Counted from the first letter of the stretch, positions 11,601 through 26,490 are shown. The stretch is DNA of 64,000 bases from Pegea sp. RAD2-039 (GCA_034620365.1 JAQGEQ010000071.1:4154001-4218000), one strand, 5' to 3'. The notes: generated by a model not told the origin, from the sequence alone. A program made the numbers and translations.

Positions 11601-14600
11601 ATGTGATTTGTATCCAAGCTACTGTAAGCATGGTGCTACTTGCAACAACAACCAGGGTAAGTTGGTGTCGTGTGAAACTGACAAGTGGTAATTTGAGTAG
11701 TTTTTATTATAAGAATAGTTTTAGTGTTTTATTATAAACAGATTTCTTCTGCTAAGCTCATCTTTCTAGGTTCTTTCTTGTGTTCATGTGTGAACGGTTG
11801 GGAGGGCCACGACTGTAGTGTCAACGTCAATGACTGTATCGACCACAACTGCTTTCATGGGGCCACATGTGTTGACCTAATCGGTAGTTTTAAATGTGAA
11901 TGTACAAAAGGAAAAGCTGGTAGGTAGCAACAGCTGTAACCACTAGAGCTGGTTTCTACTACATTATTTATTACAGGTCGTCTTTGTCAGCTTGACGATG
12001 GTTGCTATGGTAACAAGAACCCGTGTGCCGAGGGCTCCATCTGTCAGACGGATAAGTTAAACGGTGAAGCGATTTGTACCCAGTGCCCGGACGGTTACCA
12101 GGGCAAGACGTGTCATGAGGACGTGGACGAATGTAGCAGTGGTAGGGACAGATTTAGTGGTTTGTAGCCTCTATTGATGAGATATATCTCAGAGGACTCG
12201 CCTTGTGTTCATGGAGGCACCTGTATCAACTCACCCGGGAGTTACTCTTGTAAATGTGCGATGGGTTACAGTGGAGAGATGTGCGAATCTCTCATCAACG
12301 AATGTCAACCAGATCCTTGTTCCAAGAACTTCAGTCATGCTTGTCTTGATCAAGTCAATGCCTTCATTTGTATCTGTAAAGATGGTGAGGAAGATTTAAA
12401 AGATTGATAAATTTCGATTACAAGATCATCGATTGAAAGAAAAAATATTTTTATTTCCTATAAATATTTCAAGTTGAAATCAGTCAAGAAAATTTGGCTG
12501 CAAGTAAAATGCCAACTTTCATTTTTTTTTTAGTTTATTTTGCAAGTCCTTCCTCTCATTGAGACTAATATAAAAGCAATTTGTAGAACTACTACCGACC
12601 ACAAATCAGTCGAATACACATTCATACCGATGTGTTTTTACTCCAACTTATTTTTAGTTTCATTTTTTTTTATTATCGAGTAAACATTACGTCTCAGAGA
12701 AGAACTTATAGCAAATGATGTAAGCTCTGCTTTTCAACCAAATCACCAACTAACTGGTTAAAACCTCAAGTTTTCTCCTCATAGCTTAACTGTGCGCGGT
12801 TGAAAGAACTTTTACCCTTATACAAGCTTAAACAGGCTGACGGTGCACTTGAGAAAGGGCTTGCTGACTTCAAACCTTTCTTAGCTGACAGTTAAAGACA
12901 ACTTTGAAAAGCTGTGATGAAAATAAAAGTTTAAAGACATAAAATTGTTAATTAAATAACTTCATCATTTTCACACACATACTTTCGTGAAAGGTTTAAA
13001 TAGAATGGTGATTAGTGGTTAATTTGCTGGTCTTGATTGTGTTTTGTTGGTGAATTGATCCAGCTAACGTCCAAAACCAGTTTCTCACGAATACCATGAC
13101 GGTGGTTACGGTATAAATCGTTTAAAACTACTGATTTCGAAAAGCTGCTGGTCTGCTTTATTTATCAATTTCAAATTTCAATTGTAAACTTGTGGAATAG
13201 AAAATCTGCTTCAATTGCTGCTTGCACAGTTTCTTTAAATGGATTAATTATTGTTGCTTCAAAACTATTTTATTTATCTTGTTTTCTTTCAAAGGTTACA
13301 CTGGCAAGTTATGTGAAACAGAAATTGATGAGTGTGCTTCTATTCCATGTCTTCATGATGCCAGATGTATTGATCATATCAACGGATATCAATGTGAATG
13401 TCCTGAAGGTCTTTATCTGATTTCCAACATCATATGTTTTCATTTTAATCACCACATCAAGCAGATTATTGTTTCCGCTTCATCTAGTACTTCCAATTCC
13501 TTATAAACCAGCTGCTAGCTTTTAACTTGCTAATATTTTCATATTTAATAATTCAATGATTGAAATTGAAGAGAGGTTTGTAAGCAACAGTTGCTTACAT
13601 GCCTTCAACTTCCTCCTGTGGTATTTTGACCACCTACACATCCTTCTATTATCTTTCTTTAGGTTTCCTTTCCATTGTTCTTTAAATTTTGACTAAATTT
13701 AGCTAAGCCGGCTGCGTTTATCAGCGGTACTTTACTGGTATTAGCTTCACTCTCCGCTAGTGAATAAAAACAAACAAATGTTATGAGCACAAGCCACTAA
13801 AACCCCTACCAATACAACAAAAAGTTTCAATGGAACGCTCCAATAACTATAATAGCTTACGATTCACTCAATTTCTCTTACCATGCTGAAGGTTTGTATA
13901 TGTAAAAAATCCATCAATGTCGTACGCTTTAACTTTCTTCGCTTCACTTCGAGTCTTTCCACAGCCTCTGCAAATGCAAACTTCTGCATTTCTTCACTCC
14001 AAATATTTTCTAACTGATTTTTATTTGACTAATCGAAACTGGTTGGTTGTTTGTAGGGTTTACTGGAAAGGATTGTGAAACTAATATTGATGATTGTGCG
14101 AGTACTCCATGTCAGAATCATGTTCGTTGTATTGATGGAGAAAACGCTTACACTTGTGAATGTATAACTGGTTTGTACCCCAACTTTTCACCTACTACAT
14201 ATTTTTTTAGTTTTTTATCGATTAAATGTTGATGATGATGACATTTTATTAGAAATCTCTTCAAAGTCCTTTAGACAAAAGCGACAATTTGAAGCTGCTC
14301 GCTCTTTTGTGTCTTGTGTTGTTTTATATCAACCACAAATATCTGTTTCAGGTTTCACTGGAAAAAACTGTGAAGAAAATATTGATGATTGTTCAGATTA
14401 TCCATGCCACTACGGGGCATGTATTGATCGAATTGATGGGTAATTATCAGATTAATTTCATGAAAAATATTCAATTAATTTCGCTGAAACTAACTTCTTG
14501 TGATTCCCAATCAAATATTGACTCAAACTTGATTCAATCTTCTATTTATCAAATCTTTAAATATTACTCAACGAGTCATGATGACGTCATAAGCTGGAAG

Positions 14601-17600
14601 CGGTTTTTACTGAAGTTCACTTAATCTTTTTTGTCCTAGTTATACGTGTCAATGTGAGGCTGGCTACTCCGGGACACTATGTGAGACTCCCATCAACGAA
14701 TGCTCCTCAAACCCATGTCAAAACAATGGAGTCTGTAAAGATGATGTAAACGGATTTTCGTGTATCTGCTCTGCAGGGACATCTGGTTCATTGTGAGTCG
14801 CGTTTATTAACTTCTTTTCTTCGTTTAGATGCAAAGATTTCACGAATTCCTTTCTTTTATCTTCGCTTTTCATGGATTTACTTTTAATAGTTTCTTAACT
14901 TCATATTTTTAGCCTTTTTCTGCCACTTTGTTTACAGAAAACTTCAAAATTTATCTCCAGTAACTTGTTGATAAGAATATTTGTATTTGAAATTCGATCT
15001 GCTAACTACTTTTCATATTCTTACTTGTCAGTTGTGAAGTTAACCTCAATGAATGCTCTTCAAGTCCCTGTCGATATGGAAGTTGTATCGATAAACTCAA
15101 TGGTTTTACTTGTTCTTGCTTCAATGGCTACCAAGGTACGCTAACTACATGTTGGTCAATTTTATTCGTTTATTATTTCAATTTTTTCATATATTTTTTG
15201 AAGTGTTTCTCTGTTGTCAACATCTATATCTGAATTGTTCAGTTCTAACACTGGCAAACAAACTTCTGATGGAAGTTTTAATTAATTTTCGAGCTTAAGA
15301 AATTTAATGTAAACTTGAAAATTGACGTGAAAATTGTCGAAACCAAAAAACAAGAGAAAGAATTTCAGTGAAAAAAACAGAAAAATTCGAAAAGTTTTTA
15401 CTGATTTGTAATCAAATCTAACCACTTTAATAAAAACGAAGCTTTATTTCGAAAGTAACTCCCTATTAAATAACTTGCCCGAGGGACACCAATACATATA
15501 TCAACTATCATTAAATATCAATTGAAGCAAATACCTTAATTATATTCAGCTGAAACCACTAAGCTTTTCTCGATTATTTTGCATCCATCATAATTACTTG
15601 TTTCTAAAACAACCTTTTCATCAATTCTTGAAAATTATCAGGAGTATTATGCGAACGTGAAATTAATGAGTGTAGTCCGAATCCTTGTCAAAACGGAGGA
15701 ACATGTGAAGATAAGATCGGATCTTTTATATGTCATTGTCCACCAGGTGATGTTGGTTGTTCATCTAAGAAATCAGTTGATTAATTTAAAGTCTTTGCAA
15801 CCAGGTTATAACGATGAGCTTTGTTATTCGGATATTGACGAATGTCGGAGTAATCCGTGTCAGAATGGTGTTTGTCGGAATCATCTGAACAAGTAAATAG
15901 TTGATGACGTCTTTAGTGATCTTATTAAAGATTATTTTTTAGGTATGTTTGTACTTGCTACGATGGATTTCAAGGAGTCAATTGTGAATATGATATAAAT
16001 GAGTGTACTTCATCACCTTGTAAAAATGGAGCTACTTGTAAGCAAGGATTAAACTCGTACACGTGTACATGCCCAAGTGGATATGAAGGTCTTCATCTTC
16101 TTCATTCTGATCATTTTCACAAATCTTTATTTGAAGGTCGAAATTGTGATGAAGAAATTGACGAGTGTCTGTCATATCCATGTATGAATGGAGCAACTTG
16201 TGAAGATAAAATCGATTCATATTCATGTTTGTGCAAACCTAGTTATACAGGTAAATTCATGTGGTTAATTACCGGTTTCAACTAGTAGCTACCTTTAAGC
16301 GAATTAGAAAATCGCCGCCAATCTAAACAAACTCAACAAACATCTCCAAGTTTGATTTGCATTCGTGGGAATAAAATTATTTCATGATCTATTTCCATGT
16401 TGTTGTTCAATCTCTTATTTACTACTAATAAACCATCTGCATCACGTGATATGATTTTAACCAATTAAATTTAACGAGCTTTACTTATACAGGTGTGAAC
16501 TGCGAAAAACGTCTCACTCCCTGTAATCCAGACCCATGTCAAAATGATGCAGTGTGTTCATACACTGACAACTATCAAAGCTTTATTTGCAAATGTCGGC
16601 CTGGCTTCCAAGGTTTGTATCAAGTTTGATCTATTGCAAAGATTTCATTCTCTTTTCTCCTCTAAGGAGCAAACACATATGCCTTGCCCTATTTACGACT
16701 TCTATCATCAAATATCTTCTCTTTTCTCTCTTCTTTTAATTTGTTTATTTGCAGGTAAAACTTGCGCTGAAGATATTGATGAGTGTTCTTTATATCCTTG
16801 TCATAATGGAAATTGTATCAACACTCAACCTGGTTATAAGTGTGTTTGTAACTCAGGCTATTCTGGGATCGACTGTGATGTTGATATCGATGAATGTCAA
16901 TCAGGTTTGAGTCCTTAGAATCCTCATCAATTGCTCAATCAAGTCTTTGTAGATCCTTGTAGCAATGGAGGAACTTGTGAAGATCTAGTCGATAATTTTA
17001 AGTGTACATGTCGTAAAGGTTACACGGGGTTAAGATGTGAAGAAGATGTTGATGAATGTGTTAGTTCTCCTTGTAAAAATGGAGCGACTTGTACTAACTA
17101 CGTTGATAGTTTCGTGTGTTCATGTTCTGTAAGTTGACAAATGTTAGTAAACTCTTCAATTGTTTCATACATCTACTTGTAGCCTGGTTTTACTGGACTC
17201 ACTTGCTCAGTGAATATTGATGAATGTCAGATCGGATCTTGCATAAATGGAGGAACTTGTAGGGATCACATTAACTCCTACTCATGTGAATGTCCTTCTG
17301 GATTTTCAGGTTCTTCACAGATTAGTTGGATTTCGAATTGATCATTTTACAAATTCATATTTTCAACTAACAAACAACTTGATTTTCAGGAGATCATTGT
17401 GAGAAAGACATCAACGAATGTCTCTCGTCTCCTTGCTACAATGGATCTGAATGTATTGATGAAGTCAACTCCTACAGATGTATATGTCCACCAGGGTATC
17501 AAGGACCAACTTGTTCAGTAAGATCCCATCTAGTCTCAACTCTTACATCCGAACTGATCTTTATTCACCAGGCTCTTGTGGACCGATGTTCATCAAATCC

Positions 17601-20600
17601 TTGCATCAACGGAGGAACTTGCTCCCAACATCAAACTGAATTTGTGTGTTCATGCCTAGATGGTTACACTGGTGTCATTTGTGATATTCCTCAGTCAACT
17701 TGTGCTGCTGCAGCCTCCGCTAAAGGTCTCTTCTTTCAACTACTCGCTCCCAAACTGATCCTAATCTCCTCATAGGTGTGTCTGAAAGAAATTTGTGTCA
17801 ACATGGAGGCACATGTATCGATGAAAACCTCACCCACTACTGTAAATGTAATAGTGCTTACACGGGTGATTATTGTGAAGAAAACCGGGATGACTGCTAC
17901 TCGATGCCATGTAAGAATGGAGGTAGTTGTCATGACTACGTCAACAAGTGAGTCATCTTCATCAGATCTTTTTGATCTTTCTACTTTCTAATCTTCTAGA
18001 TTCACGTGTACATGTGCTGCTGGTTACACGGGTGTGACTTGTGAAACTGAAATCAATGAATGTCAATCAGTGACTTGTAGTAATGGTGGTCAGTGTGTTG
18101 ACCTTATTGGTCGCTTCTACTGTAAATGTCCTCATGGGACCAGTGGTAAGTGGTCACTTTGTGGTCAAGTGGATTTGATTATCAACAACTGATATCGTAC
18201 AGGTGATAGATGCCAAGTTGATATTAATGAGTGTCTCAACGCCCCATGTGAAAATGGGGGTACCTGCGTTGATCATATTGGTGGATTTACTTGTTTATGT
18301 GAAGCAGGTTATGCAGGAGACAGGTTTGTAGACAAAACAAACATTTCATCGACATCAACTGGTTACTTGTAGATGTCAAGGTGATATTGATGAATGTTCA
18401 AGCAGTCCTTGTATGACTGAAGGTTCTGTTGGTTGCATAGAAGGAAAAAATAACTACAAATGTGTTTGTAAGAAGGTAAGTTACTTCTTGTTGAGATTCT
18501 TGCTGATAAAGTTGATTCGTAATCAGGGTTACAAAGGAGTCAATTGTGAAGTAAAGACATCAAGTTGTGCTACAATTAGATGTCATAACGGTGGAACATG
18601 TGTTGATAGTAGCACTGAAATTGATGGTTTCAGATGCGCTTGTGTTGATGTAAGTATACTCCACACTTTTCTTCATCTACATGTTGAAATGTTGTTGTAG
18701 GGTTTTCGTGGTAAGATATGTGAGCAGGTAATGTCAAAGTGTTATGGTGGTTTGTTTTGCTACAATCATGGTGTCTGTCAACAAAATGGAGCCAATCAAA
18801 GGTGTACATGTCCTAAAGATTACTTTGGTGACAAATGTATCTACTATTCACCTGGTTACCAAGGTCGTGAACCAACTGTTGAAGATCTGACGAAGCAGCC
18901 AATCAGTAAGCAGCTTCTCTAAACTCTTTTATTCATTTTCATCTCATTTATATTTGATGCAGTAAAAAGATGTCAAGTAAAAGGGTGTGAACAACTAGCA
19001 GGAAATGGTAATTGTGATGTAAGTGGTTATTTGTCATGTTTACAATCTCTTCTTCTTCTATTTATCTTTCCCTATTTAATGTTTGAAGAAAAGCTGCGAG
19101 TGATATTTTATTGTTTCAAATCTCTGTAAACTTCGCCATAAAATTTTCAGCTTTTTTCTCTTCAAAAAAAAAGAATTTAAGTAGTGAATTGACTCGTTGC
19201 TTCGTCATGCTTCGCTAAACACCATTTATTCCTCTAGCATCAATGTAATTCGTATGAATGTGAATATGATGGTGGTGACTGCTCGCTTGGTATCGTGGAC
19301 CCCTGGCCAAACTGTCCTCAAACTCTAGTGTGTCAGGACTTGTTTCACGATGGTAGTTGTGACGTACAATGTAACAACGAGAAATGTTTGTTCGATGGCT
19401 TCGATTGTGACCAACTTGATGATTCCTGCCCGTGAGTACCAACTGTTGCAACCTTTGTCCACTGACCAGTTGTGTCCAGAGCGGACTTGGACACCTTTTG
19501 TCGCGATCACTATGGAGATGGGGTTTGTGACAAAGAGTGTGATACATTTGGTTGTGGTTGGGACGGTCTTGATTGTGACCCTGCCGAAAAAGCTAACTAT
19601 GCTGTTGATTTATTGGTTAGTATCTGACCACTGTACCACATTGTCCACTGACCGCAAACCATCTCAGATGCTAACTGTCAAGGCCAGCCCTGAAGATTTA
19701 GAAGCAAATTTGAATGATATTTTGAGGACTTTAGGAACAATAGTGATGAGCGTTTGCCAGGCAGAAGTAGATGACTCCGGAAAACTCCAAGTGGATACTG
19801 ACTTCTCGATTGTAAGTAAGAAGATCTTCTCAACATCCAGCTGATCTTTAATTGATCCTAGAAACTCCGGAGCAAGAGATCAGCTTTCTTTGGTTCTGAA
19901 TCAGACATCCATTATAATTATCAGAACGAAAGCTTCTTTCGAAATAAACGAGCATCTACAGAAGCTTCACGAGTAATTAATCAGGTTTAAGGTGCTAGGT
20001 GCTCACTAATCACGTGATGTTTCAGTTTTATGTTCGATTAAATAATCAGCGATGTATCGAAGAAAAGAGAGATTGTTTTACGGATGCTTCTGGAGCAGCA
20101 TCATTATTAGGAGCTCGTCAAGCTAAAGGCTCTTTAAAAACTAGATTCCAATTCCTAGAAGTTGGTTACAAAGTAAATTCAACTGAACAACCTCTACTTC
20201 ATGTTCTCCTCACTATAGGAGGTAATACAGGTTTCCACTGATTACTTTTATCTTTTGAGCAGCTTCTTACTTTTATTAGTAGTTATAGTTTGTGGTGTTC
20301 TTTTGGTTGTGGGAGTCTTAACTCGAAAGTTGAAACGTGAAAGAGGTATTTTGTGGATTCCTGAAGGGTTCCAAATGTTCAAGAAGAAACGTCGAGAACC
20401 AATCGGTTCAGCTGACTTCAGTTTGAAGGTTTTTGCAACTTGCTACTTGTTGTTGATGTGCTTGTTGTTAATGTGTTGTTGTTGATGTACTTGTTGTTGA
20501 TGTGTTTGTTGTTGATGTGTTTGTTGTTGATGTGTTTGTTGTTGATGTGTTTGTTGTTGATGTGATTGTTGTAAATGTACTTGTTGATGATGTACTTGTT

Positions 20601-23600
20601 GATGATGTGTTTGTTGTTGATGTGTTTGTTGTTGATGTTATTGTTGTTGATGTGATTGTTGTTAAAGTAATTTGTTGTTGATGTGCTTGTTGTTGATGTG
20701 CTTGTTCTGATGTGCTTGTTCTGATGTGCTTGTTGTTAATGTGTTGTTGTTGATGTGCTTGTTCTGATGTGATTGTTGTCGACAGGCGATGAGTTCTCAA
20801 CAGGCTGATGCAAGTCAAGGTTACAGTGAATGGAACCCGAGCTCAAATGGAAGCCAATCTTTCACGAGTAAATCAGAATGTTACCAAACAGCAACAGAAC
20901 CTCACGAACGTCAACGTCTCTACCATCATGTAACCAACCAACCTCCTCTTGTCCACCAACTAATCAATCTGGTCTCTATTTCAGCTCACACATCGATGTA
21001 GTCGCGAAGAAACGATGGTGGACAGTCGAAAGTGGACACAACAACACCTAGACGCAGCTGACTTAATCCAGGGCAAAAACACCATCAGTAGCCTGACCCC
21101 GCCACGTGACAACGACTACAGCAACGGGGTAGACCCTCGAGGACCAGGTAAGCTTCTAGATGACGTCACGAGTAGTTGATGTGACGTCACATGACGCAGA
21201 TGGTCTCACACCGTTGATGGTTGCCTCGATGCGACCCACAGAAGTAGGTGACATCGATTCACGTGGAAATGGTGAAGTGGGTTCTATTAGTGAGGCAGCT
21301 TGTGGAAATATCATCAGTGATTTGACTCATCAAGGTGCTAACCTCACCTATCAAACCGACACTTTTGGTAAAGTCGCGCGTTTGTGACGTCACTACCATT
21401 ACATCGCTTTCATGGATGTATTTTGTTGTCAAGGTGAAACACCGTTGCATTTAGCATCACGCAGTTGTCGAACTGAGGCAGCAAAGCGACTTCTAGATGC
21501 CGGAGCCGATCCAAATGCCAAGGATAATACTGGGAGGACTCCACTTCACTCAGCGGTCGCTGCCGACGCGCACCAGGTCTTCCAGGCGTTGCTACGCAAC
21601 CGTGCCACTAACATCGATGCAAAGTCAGTTGATGGTTAAAAGATGGTTGGTTGCTGATTGGTTGATTTTGTAGAATGAATGAAGGAACAACTCCATTGAT
21701 ACTTGCCGCGCGTCATGACAACCATCGAATGGTTGAAGAACTTATCAATGCTCAAGCTGATCTCAACGCTGTTGACAACAAAGGTGAGTTGATGACGTCA
21801 TATGATGATGTCATAACACGTGACGATACTTAGGCAAGTCTGCGCTTCATTGGGCGGCAGCGATCAACAACCTTCATGGACTGACATTGTTGTTGAGGGC
21901 CGGGGCTAATCGCGATATCCAAACAGAAGAAGAGGAAACGCCTCTCTTCCTAGCAGCTAAAGAAGGTGGTGAGCGCGCTTGTCAGTTGTTGCTCGATTAC
22001 GCAGCCAACCGTGACATCACTGACCATATGGACAGGTGAAATAGTGACCTTCATGCCAGTAGTTGGTGACCAGTTTTGTTGTCCAGGTTACCGAGGGACA
22101 TTGCACATTCGAAGCGACATTATGATATTGTCGAAATGCTGGAAAAATACAAATTGAATACACAACAGTTACAGAACAATATGATGGGATCTGTTGGGAC
22201 AGGAGGATACCTACATCGGGACACTTCCAATTACATCACTCATATGAAAGTGAATGGTGGAAATGGGAAGAAATCGCGACGACAAACGCGTCAAGCTGAT
22301 GGCAAAAGCTCGCGACGAAATAAAAAGAATAGTAGTAACAGTAGTAGTAACAACCAGCAACAACAACAACAACCAGTAAACCATGTGGTCCCGACCAGTA
22401 ACCCGATGGTCATGATCCGGGGCAGTTTGCTACAAAACTCCCAACAACAAATGACTGTGGACACTCTATCCCCAACTACAGCTTCGATGTCATCACCAAT
22501 GACGTCATACAATGAAACAACCCATTCGCCACCCGCACCTTACACAACTGTCCCACAGTTTCATCAACAACTCCATATTTCGCCCCATTCCTCCTTTCTT
22601 AATGGACAGTTCAGGTAGTGGACAGGTGGTCGTGGTCAGTTTATTAATTTTTTATTTTTCAAGGAATTTTCCTGAGGACCAACTGGTCACTTTCCAAAAC
22701 ACTCCTCAACTGACCCACAATAACACAATTGGTGGTCCGGACCAGATGTCAGCTACTATGCAGAATACTGGTCATGGTTACATTCCTGGTCAGCAAAAAG
22801 AAATGAAATATGGATTAGGACAGTTGAATCCGGGACAGGTCAGTAATGAAGCCCCATTTACACAGTTTTTAAGACATTTTTACTCAAGCAGTTGACCTAT
22901 CTGTCCAACCACGAAACTCTACCGTCCAATCAACATATGCAAATGACCAGCAACTACCCCGGTATCATCAACACACAAGCTAATGTTGGTGTAAGAAGTT
23001 TACAACAAAGAAACCTCAACCAGCAAATTGAAATGGATCAGAATGAGATGCAACGCAGGTAAGTGTCCACGTCTGTTTGTATGCTTCTGGCCCTTGACGT
23101 GGTTACGTTGTAGTGATGGACTGATTACAAACTCTCATCATCATCTTCAACAACATCATCATCTACATCATCTACAACAACAGCATACTTGTAATCATAA
23201 TCAAACAACAATCAATCTTCATTCACATACCATCCTACCATCAAATCAAGTAGAATCAAGCGCGTCATCGCCATTGATGCTTACTCAGGTGCTCCTCATT
23301 TCACCTCAATACTCCACGCCAACTCATCTTTACAGGTTGGTAATGACACCGGAGGCTTGATGGTCCATCGGCATGTCTTGGACAAGTTCCCGACACCACC
23401 TTCGGCCCACCAACTGACCTCACCATCACCCGGGGCTGATAGCTTCTCGCTGCCCTCTAATATGGTCAGTGGACTTAAAGCTGGGACCGGACAGGTTAGT
23501 TTCGCAATTACATCAGCTACGCACCAAGCGTGTGGTAGCTTAAGACGTCACTGGTCACGAAGTGGTCCATTGCTGATATAGTTGATGACGTCACAAACGC

Positions 23601-23866
23601 GTTAGCTGTCAGCGCTCACGATAGTTCTTATCTCTCAGGTGACCGACGCCCAGTACGAAACATTGAGTCCAGAGACACCGACCTGGTCCAATTCACCAAT
23701 GAGCCCTTCTGATTGGTCAGAAGGTAGTCCAGCAGGACTGGTAGCTGGTGGTCTCTTACAGGGGCATGGTATCCAACAAAATACTCATCAAAGAAACAGT
23801 TACCAGGTCTACCCGCCACAAAACTCTGGACCAAAAGGCCTACCTGCCAAAATGCAAGCAGCATGA
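8689..23866 (+). CDS. Notch: Notch receptor (2,518 aa, 50 exons)
   Basis: Single-pass receptor for DSL ligands, cleaved to release a nuclear co-activator. I joined 50 exons, first 8689-8794, last 23639-23866; they sum to 7,557 nt in phase. Residues 1-35 hold a basic N-terminus and signal peptide. About 34 EGF repeats follow (to ~1360), many with D-x-D/N-E-C calcium-type starts. Then come three LNRs (~1385-1510), NOD/NODP, a furin-like S1 site KLRSKR (~1561-1566) and a transmembrane segment (~1660-1682) ending in GVL as at the S3 site. RAM follows with GILWIPEGF, then [11 protein letters not shown], about 6-7 ankyrin repeats (~1819-2065), a basic NLS-like patch, a Q/H-rich tail and a PEST segment with [17 protein letters not shown]. 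The TM exon (20280-20428) requires the acceptor at 20278-20279; nearer AGs break the frame. Introns range from 48 nt (16089-16136) to 1.4 kb (9659-11077). Exon 3 uses an unusual GTCTGT donor (9272). Confidence 0.96.
20446..20780 (+). repeat. Intronic minisatellite, ~15-bp TTGTTGTTGATGTGT unit
   Basis: The Notch intron 20429-20785, between the RAM exon and the next cytoplasmic exon, is almost entirely a tandem array of ttgttgttgatgtgt-like units with variants (ttgttctgatgtgc, ttgttgatgatgtac). Because the unit is a multiple of three with few stops, the minus strand is open for over 100 codons (T/S/N/H-rich), but that is an artefact of the repeat. Confidence 0.9.
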
Positions 23867-24463
23867 AAAGCCCACTGACGTCATCAACTGGTCATGAACA
23901 AGATGAAATTCGAATGATGAAATTGCCAACTAATGAATGAAGCAAGCAGTTAGTTTGTTCTTATCAATCCAACCACAAGTAACTCACTTACCAATTGTGA
24001 CTTATCTCTCTTCACCAAATCTACTGAATAGTGTCACGTGTTTGACTAGTGCACAAGTTTAGTGCCTTCCACATGCTGACCACCTTCTTACAAGCCTCTA
24101 TTGCTTTTATATTCCTCATCAAGTTACTGATGCTGCTCATTTTGTTCTTCGAATAACGACCAATAGTTTTTTGTAGCTTTTATAACCCATTTTTGTATAT
24201 TTGTCGAAATTAAATCACTTTTTGTGAAAGAACATTTGTCTACAGCTCGCCATCCACTTATTTTTATATCAGTGTACTCCTTGTACAAAATTCTCATCAC
24301 CTTTGACCTACTTTTATTTATTGTAAATATCGATGTTCAACTTCAATTTGAAGTTTCCAAATGTTTTTCTGTCCACAGAAAATTCCTTTTGTTGACCGAA
24401 TTTCATTTTTTTTATTTGTATCAAGTGCTCATTTAAAATCAATTAATTTGATCATAATACGAA

Positions 24464-24469
24464 AATAAA
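24464..24469 (+). terminator. Probable Notch poly(A) signal
   Basis: AATAAA about 600 nt after the Notch stop codon, the first canonical hexamer in the 3' flank. Another AATAAA-containing stretch lies near 24,780. Which one is used cannot be told from sequence. Confidence 0.4.
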
Positions 24470-25159
24470 ACTTAAATTTTATTTACTTTTTACAAACCAT
24501 ATCCTAATTTCACTAACAAATATTAAGCAAAAGGCAATTTGATACGAAAATGGTCGTTGCCATAATTGCTTCACTTTTGTACAAACTGCCTCTAGAGAGA
24601 CAGCTTAAATAGAAGCTACTTCACTTGATAGAAGGTTCCTTTTTTCACACTCATTAATTTTGAAGCGTCGTGTCATACAATTAAAACATTTAATAGATTT
24701 TTTTGATCGAATTGTAACATTGACTGTTGTACAGTGTTTTTAACTGAGTTAAATTTTTTATGTATCTCAGAAAAACTTCGTAAATAAATAATGTACACAC
24801 TCAACTGTTTGTATCTTCATTGTATGATCTAGATTAGCGTTTAGACCAATAAAATTAGTAAGGATCGTTTGTAGAGTACAGTATTAGGCAGTTATTTGGT
24901 ACTTTGACTTTCATAAGCTCCTTGACCTACAAAACCAAAAAATCTTATCAGGCAGATAAAACTTGCTTTTAGTGGTTAAAAGTATAAGGACTCCTCAGCT
25001 TACATCATACACACTTATCGAGGATGTAATTAGTTTACAATTTCAGATTGAAAACCAGATAATTTATTAAATAAGTATTTTATTGAAAACCTCATCAGAA
25101 GACTTGTAGAAGTAGATGATGTTAATGTGTTTATAACCCTTCAAAATTTCAAACTGAAC

Positions 25160-25780
25160 TACACCTTGTAGAAAACTGGTCTATAAATTGGTAGCTAAAG
25201 TCCAGACCACAAAGTCTGAACTTGTAGCTTTCTATCGTCAACTAGCTCAACATTTCTCAAATCAATATTCCATCAATGAATTTATCAATCCACGAATATC
25301 TTCGATCTTAGACCTCAGCATTACTCTATGATCTGACTTTAAATGGCACATTTATGTTTCGGAATTCTTTGCAAAATCAATCGTATCCAGACAACATTTA
25401 CGTGATTAGTATGCAGGAAACTTAATATTAAATATGATAGTTATAAACATCATCTCAGCTTCTTCAGTTTAGATATTTTGAAAATCAGACGGATTAAATG
25501 CGACATAATTCTTATTTTTTAAATTCTTCACAATTTAGCTGACCTTCAATTCGATGCTTTGCTTTCCATTCGTCCTTCCCTCAAGTTATATCAACTCAAA
25601 CGACACACATTGTATCTTAATAAGCCCATATCACATGGTACATTGGTCAGAGCAAAGCTTAAGTTGGACAGTTTCAATAATGACACAGTTGTCATTTCTA
25701 AACTGTGGTTCTTTTTAATATCATTGTTATTCTATGTAATTGACACCACTGTTATATTGTATGGATACTACTAAAGTATC
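25160..25780 (+). mobile_element. CR1-like non-LTR retrotransposon 3' fragment
   Basis: Degenerate reverse-transcriptase C-terminal coding sequence. It aligns by eye with 57,230-57,900 (the 'aactggtct..' to 'aatggcaca' stretch), and with the terminal motif 'tccctcaagttatatcaactca' found also near 53,740, 57,785, 62,110 and 63,290. An ORF at 25559-25774 encodes SLKLYQLKRHTLYLNKPIS, typical of this terminal block. It has multiple stops and deletions and is dead. Confidence 0.7.
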
Positions 25781-25829
25781 ATTTTCCTATGTAGTATGGC
25801 TTGCTTTAGTCTAGAGTGACCATTCATAT

Positions 25830-26490
25830 ATATACCAGGGCAGAAGTTGTTGCCCATGCAGCAGGATTCTCTATTCCAACAAGGTTATGCAGCGGAACAT
25901 ATGGAATGATGCAGCTGTACCCAGCTGGCGTCTCAGAAGTTGTCAGATCAGCACTGAGTACGGTAACAAACTGCCTACGATGTTTTTAATACAGAGTCCT
26001 ACATATCCTAGAAGTATTGTCATTAACCAGACTCACAGGTCTTTCTACCCGTGTTTTATTTATGAAATTTTTATTTATATATATCGATTGTGGAAAGAAT
26101 CTGGCAACTTGTCTAGTATTCAAAGATATTTTATTTAACTTTCCAACTGATCGTTCTTCTATTTGGTTGAGATTATGTTCAAGTTGACAATCCAGAAGAG
26201 ATAGTAACTTGAAATGGAACTAGTTTAATAGACTTTCACTATCAAACCACAAAAATGTTGTTGTATGATTGAGTGTTACTCTCATTTCAAGCTTTTTATA
26301 CCTAAAAAAGAAGGTTTGATGGATGAAAAAAGATAAATTAAAGATGCAAATGAGAAACAAAGAAGATTATCATAGAAGTTATTGATTAGTGCTTCAAAAA
26401 TAAATTTTTGGTTCGTCAATCCTTGCGTAGATTTTTGTGATTTTTCAAAACTATTTGAAAAGCTGTTTTGTTGACTAAAGATCTCAATTA
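25830..26490 (+). repeat. Dispersed repeat, second copy at 53.9-54.75 kb
   Basis: From 'gggcagaagttgttgcccat' through 'aaaagctgttttgttgacta' this ~660-bp block is nearly identical in order and sequence to 53,889-54,750. That copy carries a ~210-bp extra insert with a tRNA-like segment. The block follows CR1-like 3' sequence in both places, so both may derive from one composite mobile element. No coding function is seen. Confidence 0.8.

Noticed and set aside
20468-20818. Thr/Ser/Asn-rich minus-strand ORF opposite Notch
   Set aside because: A shadow of the intronic ttgttgttgatgtgt repeat.
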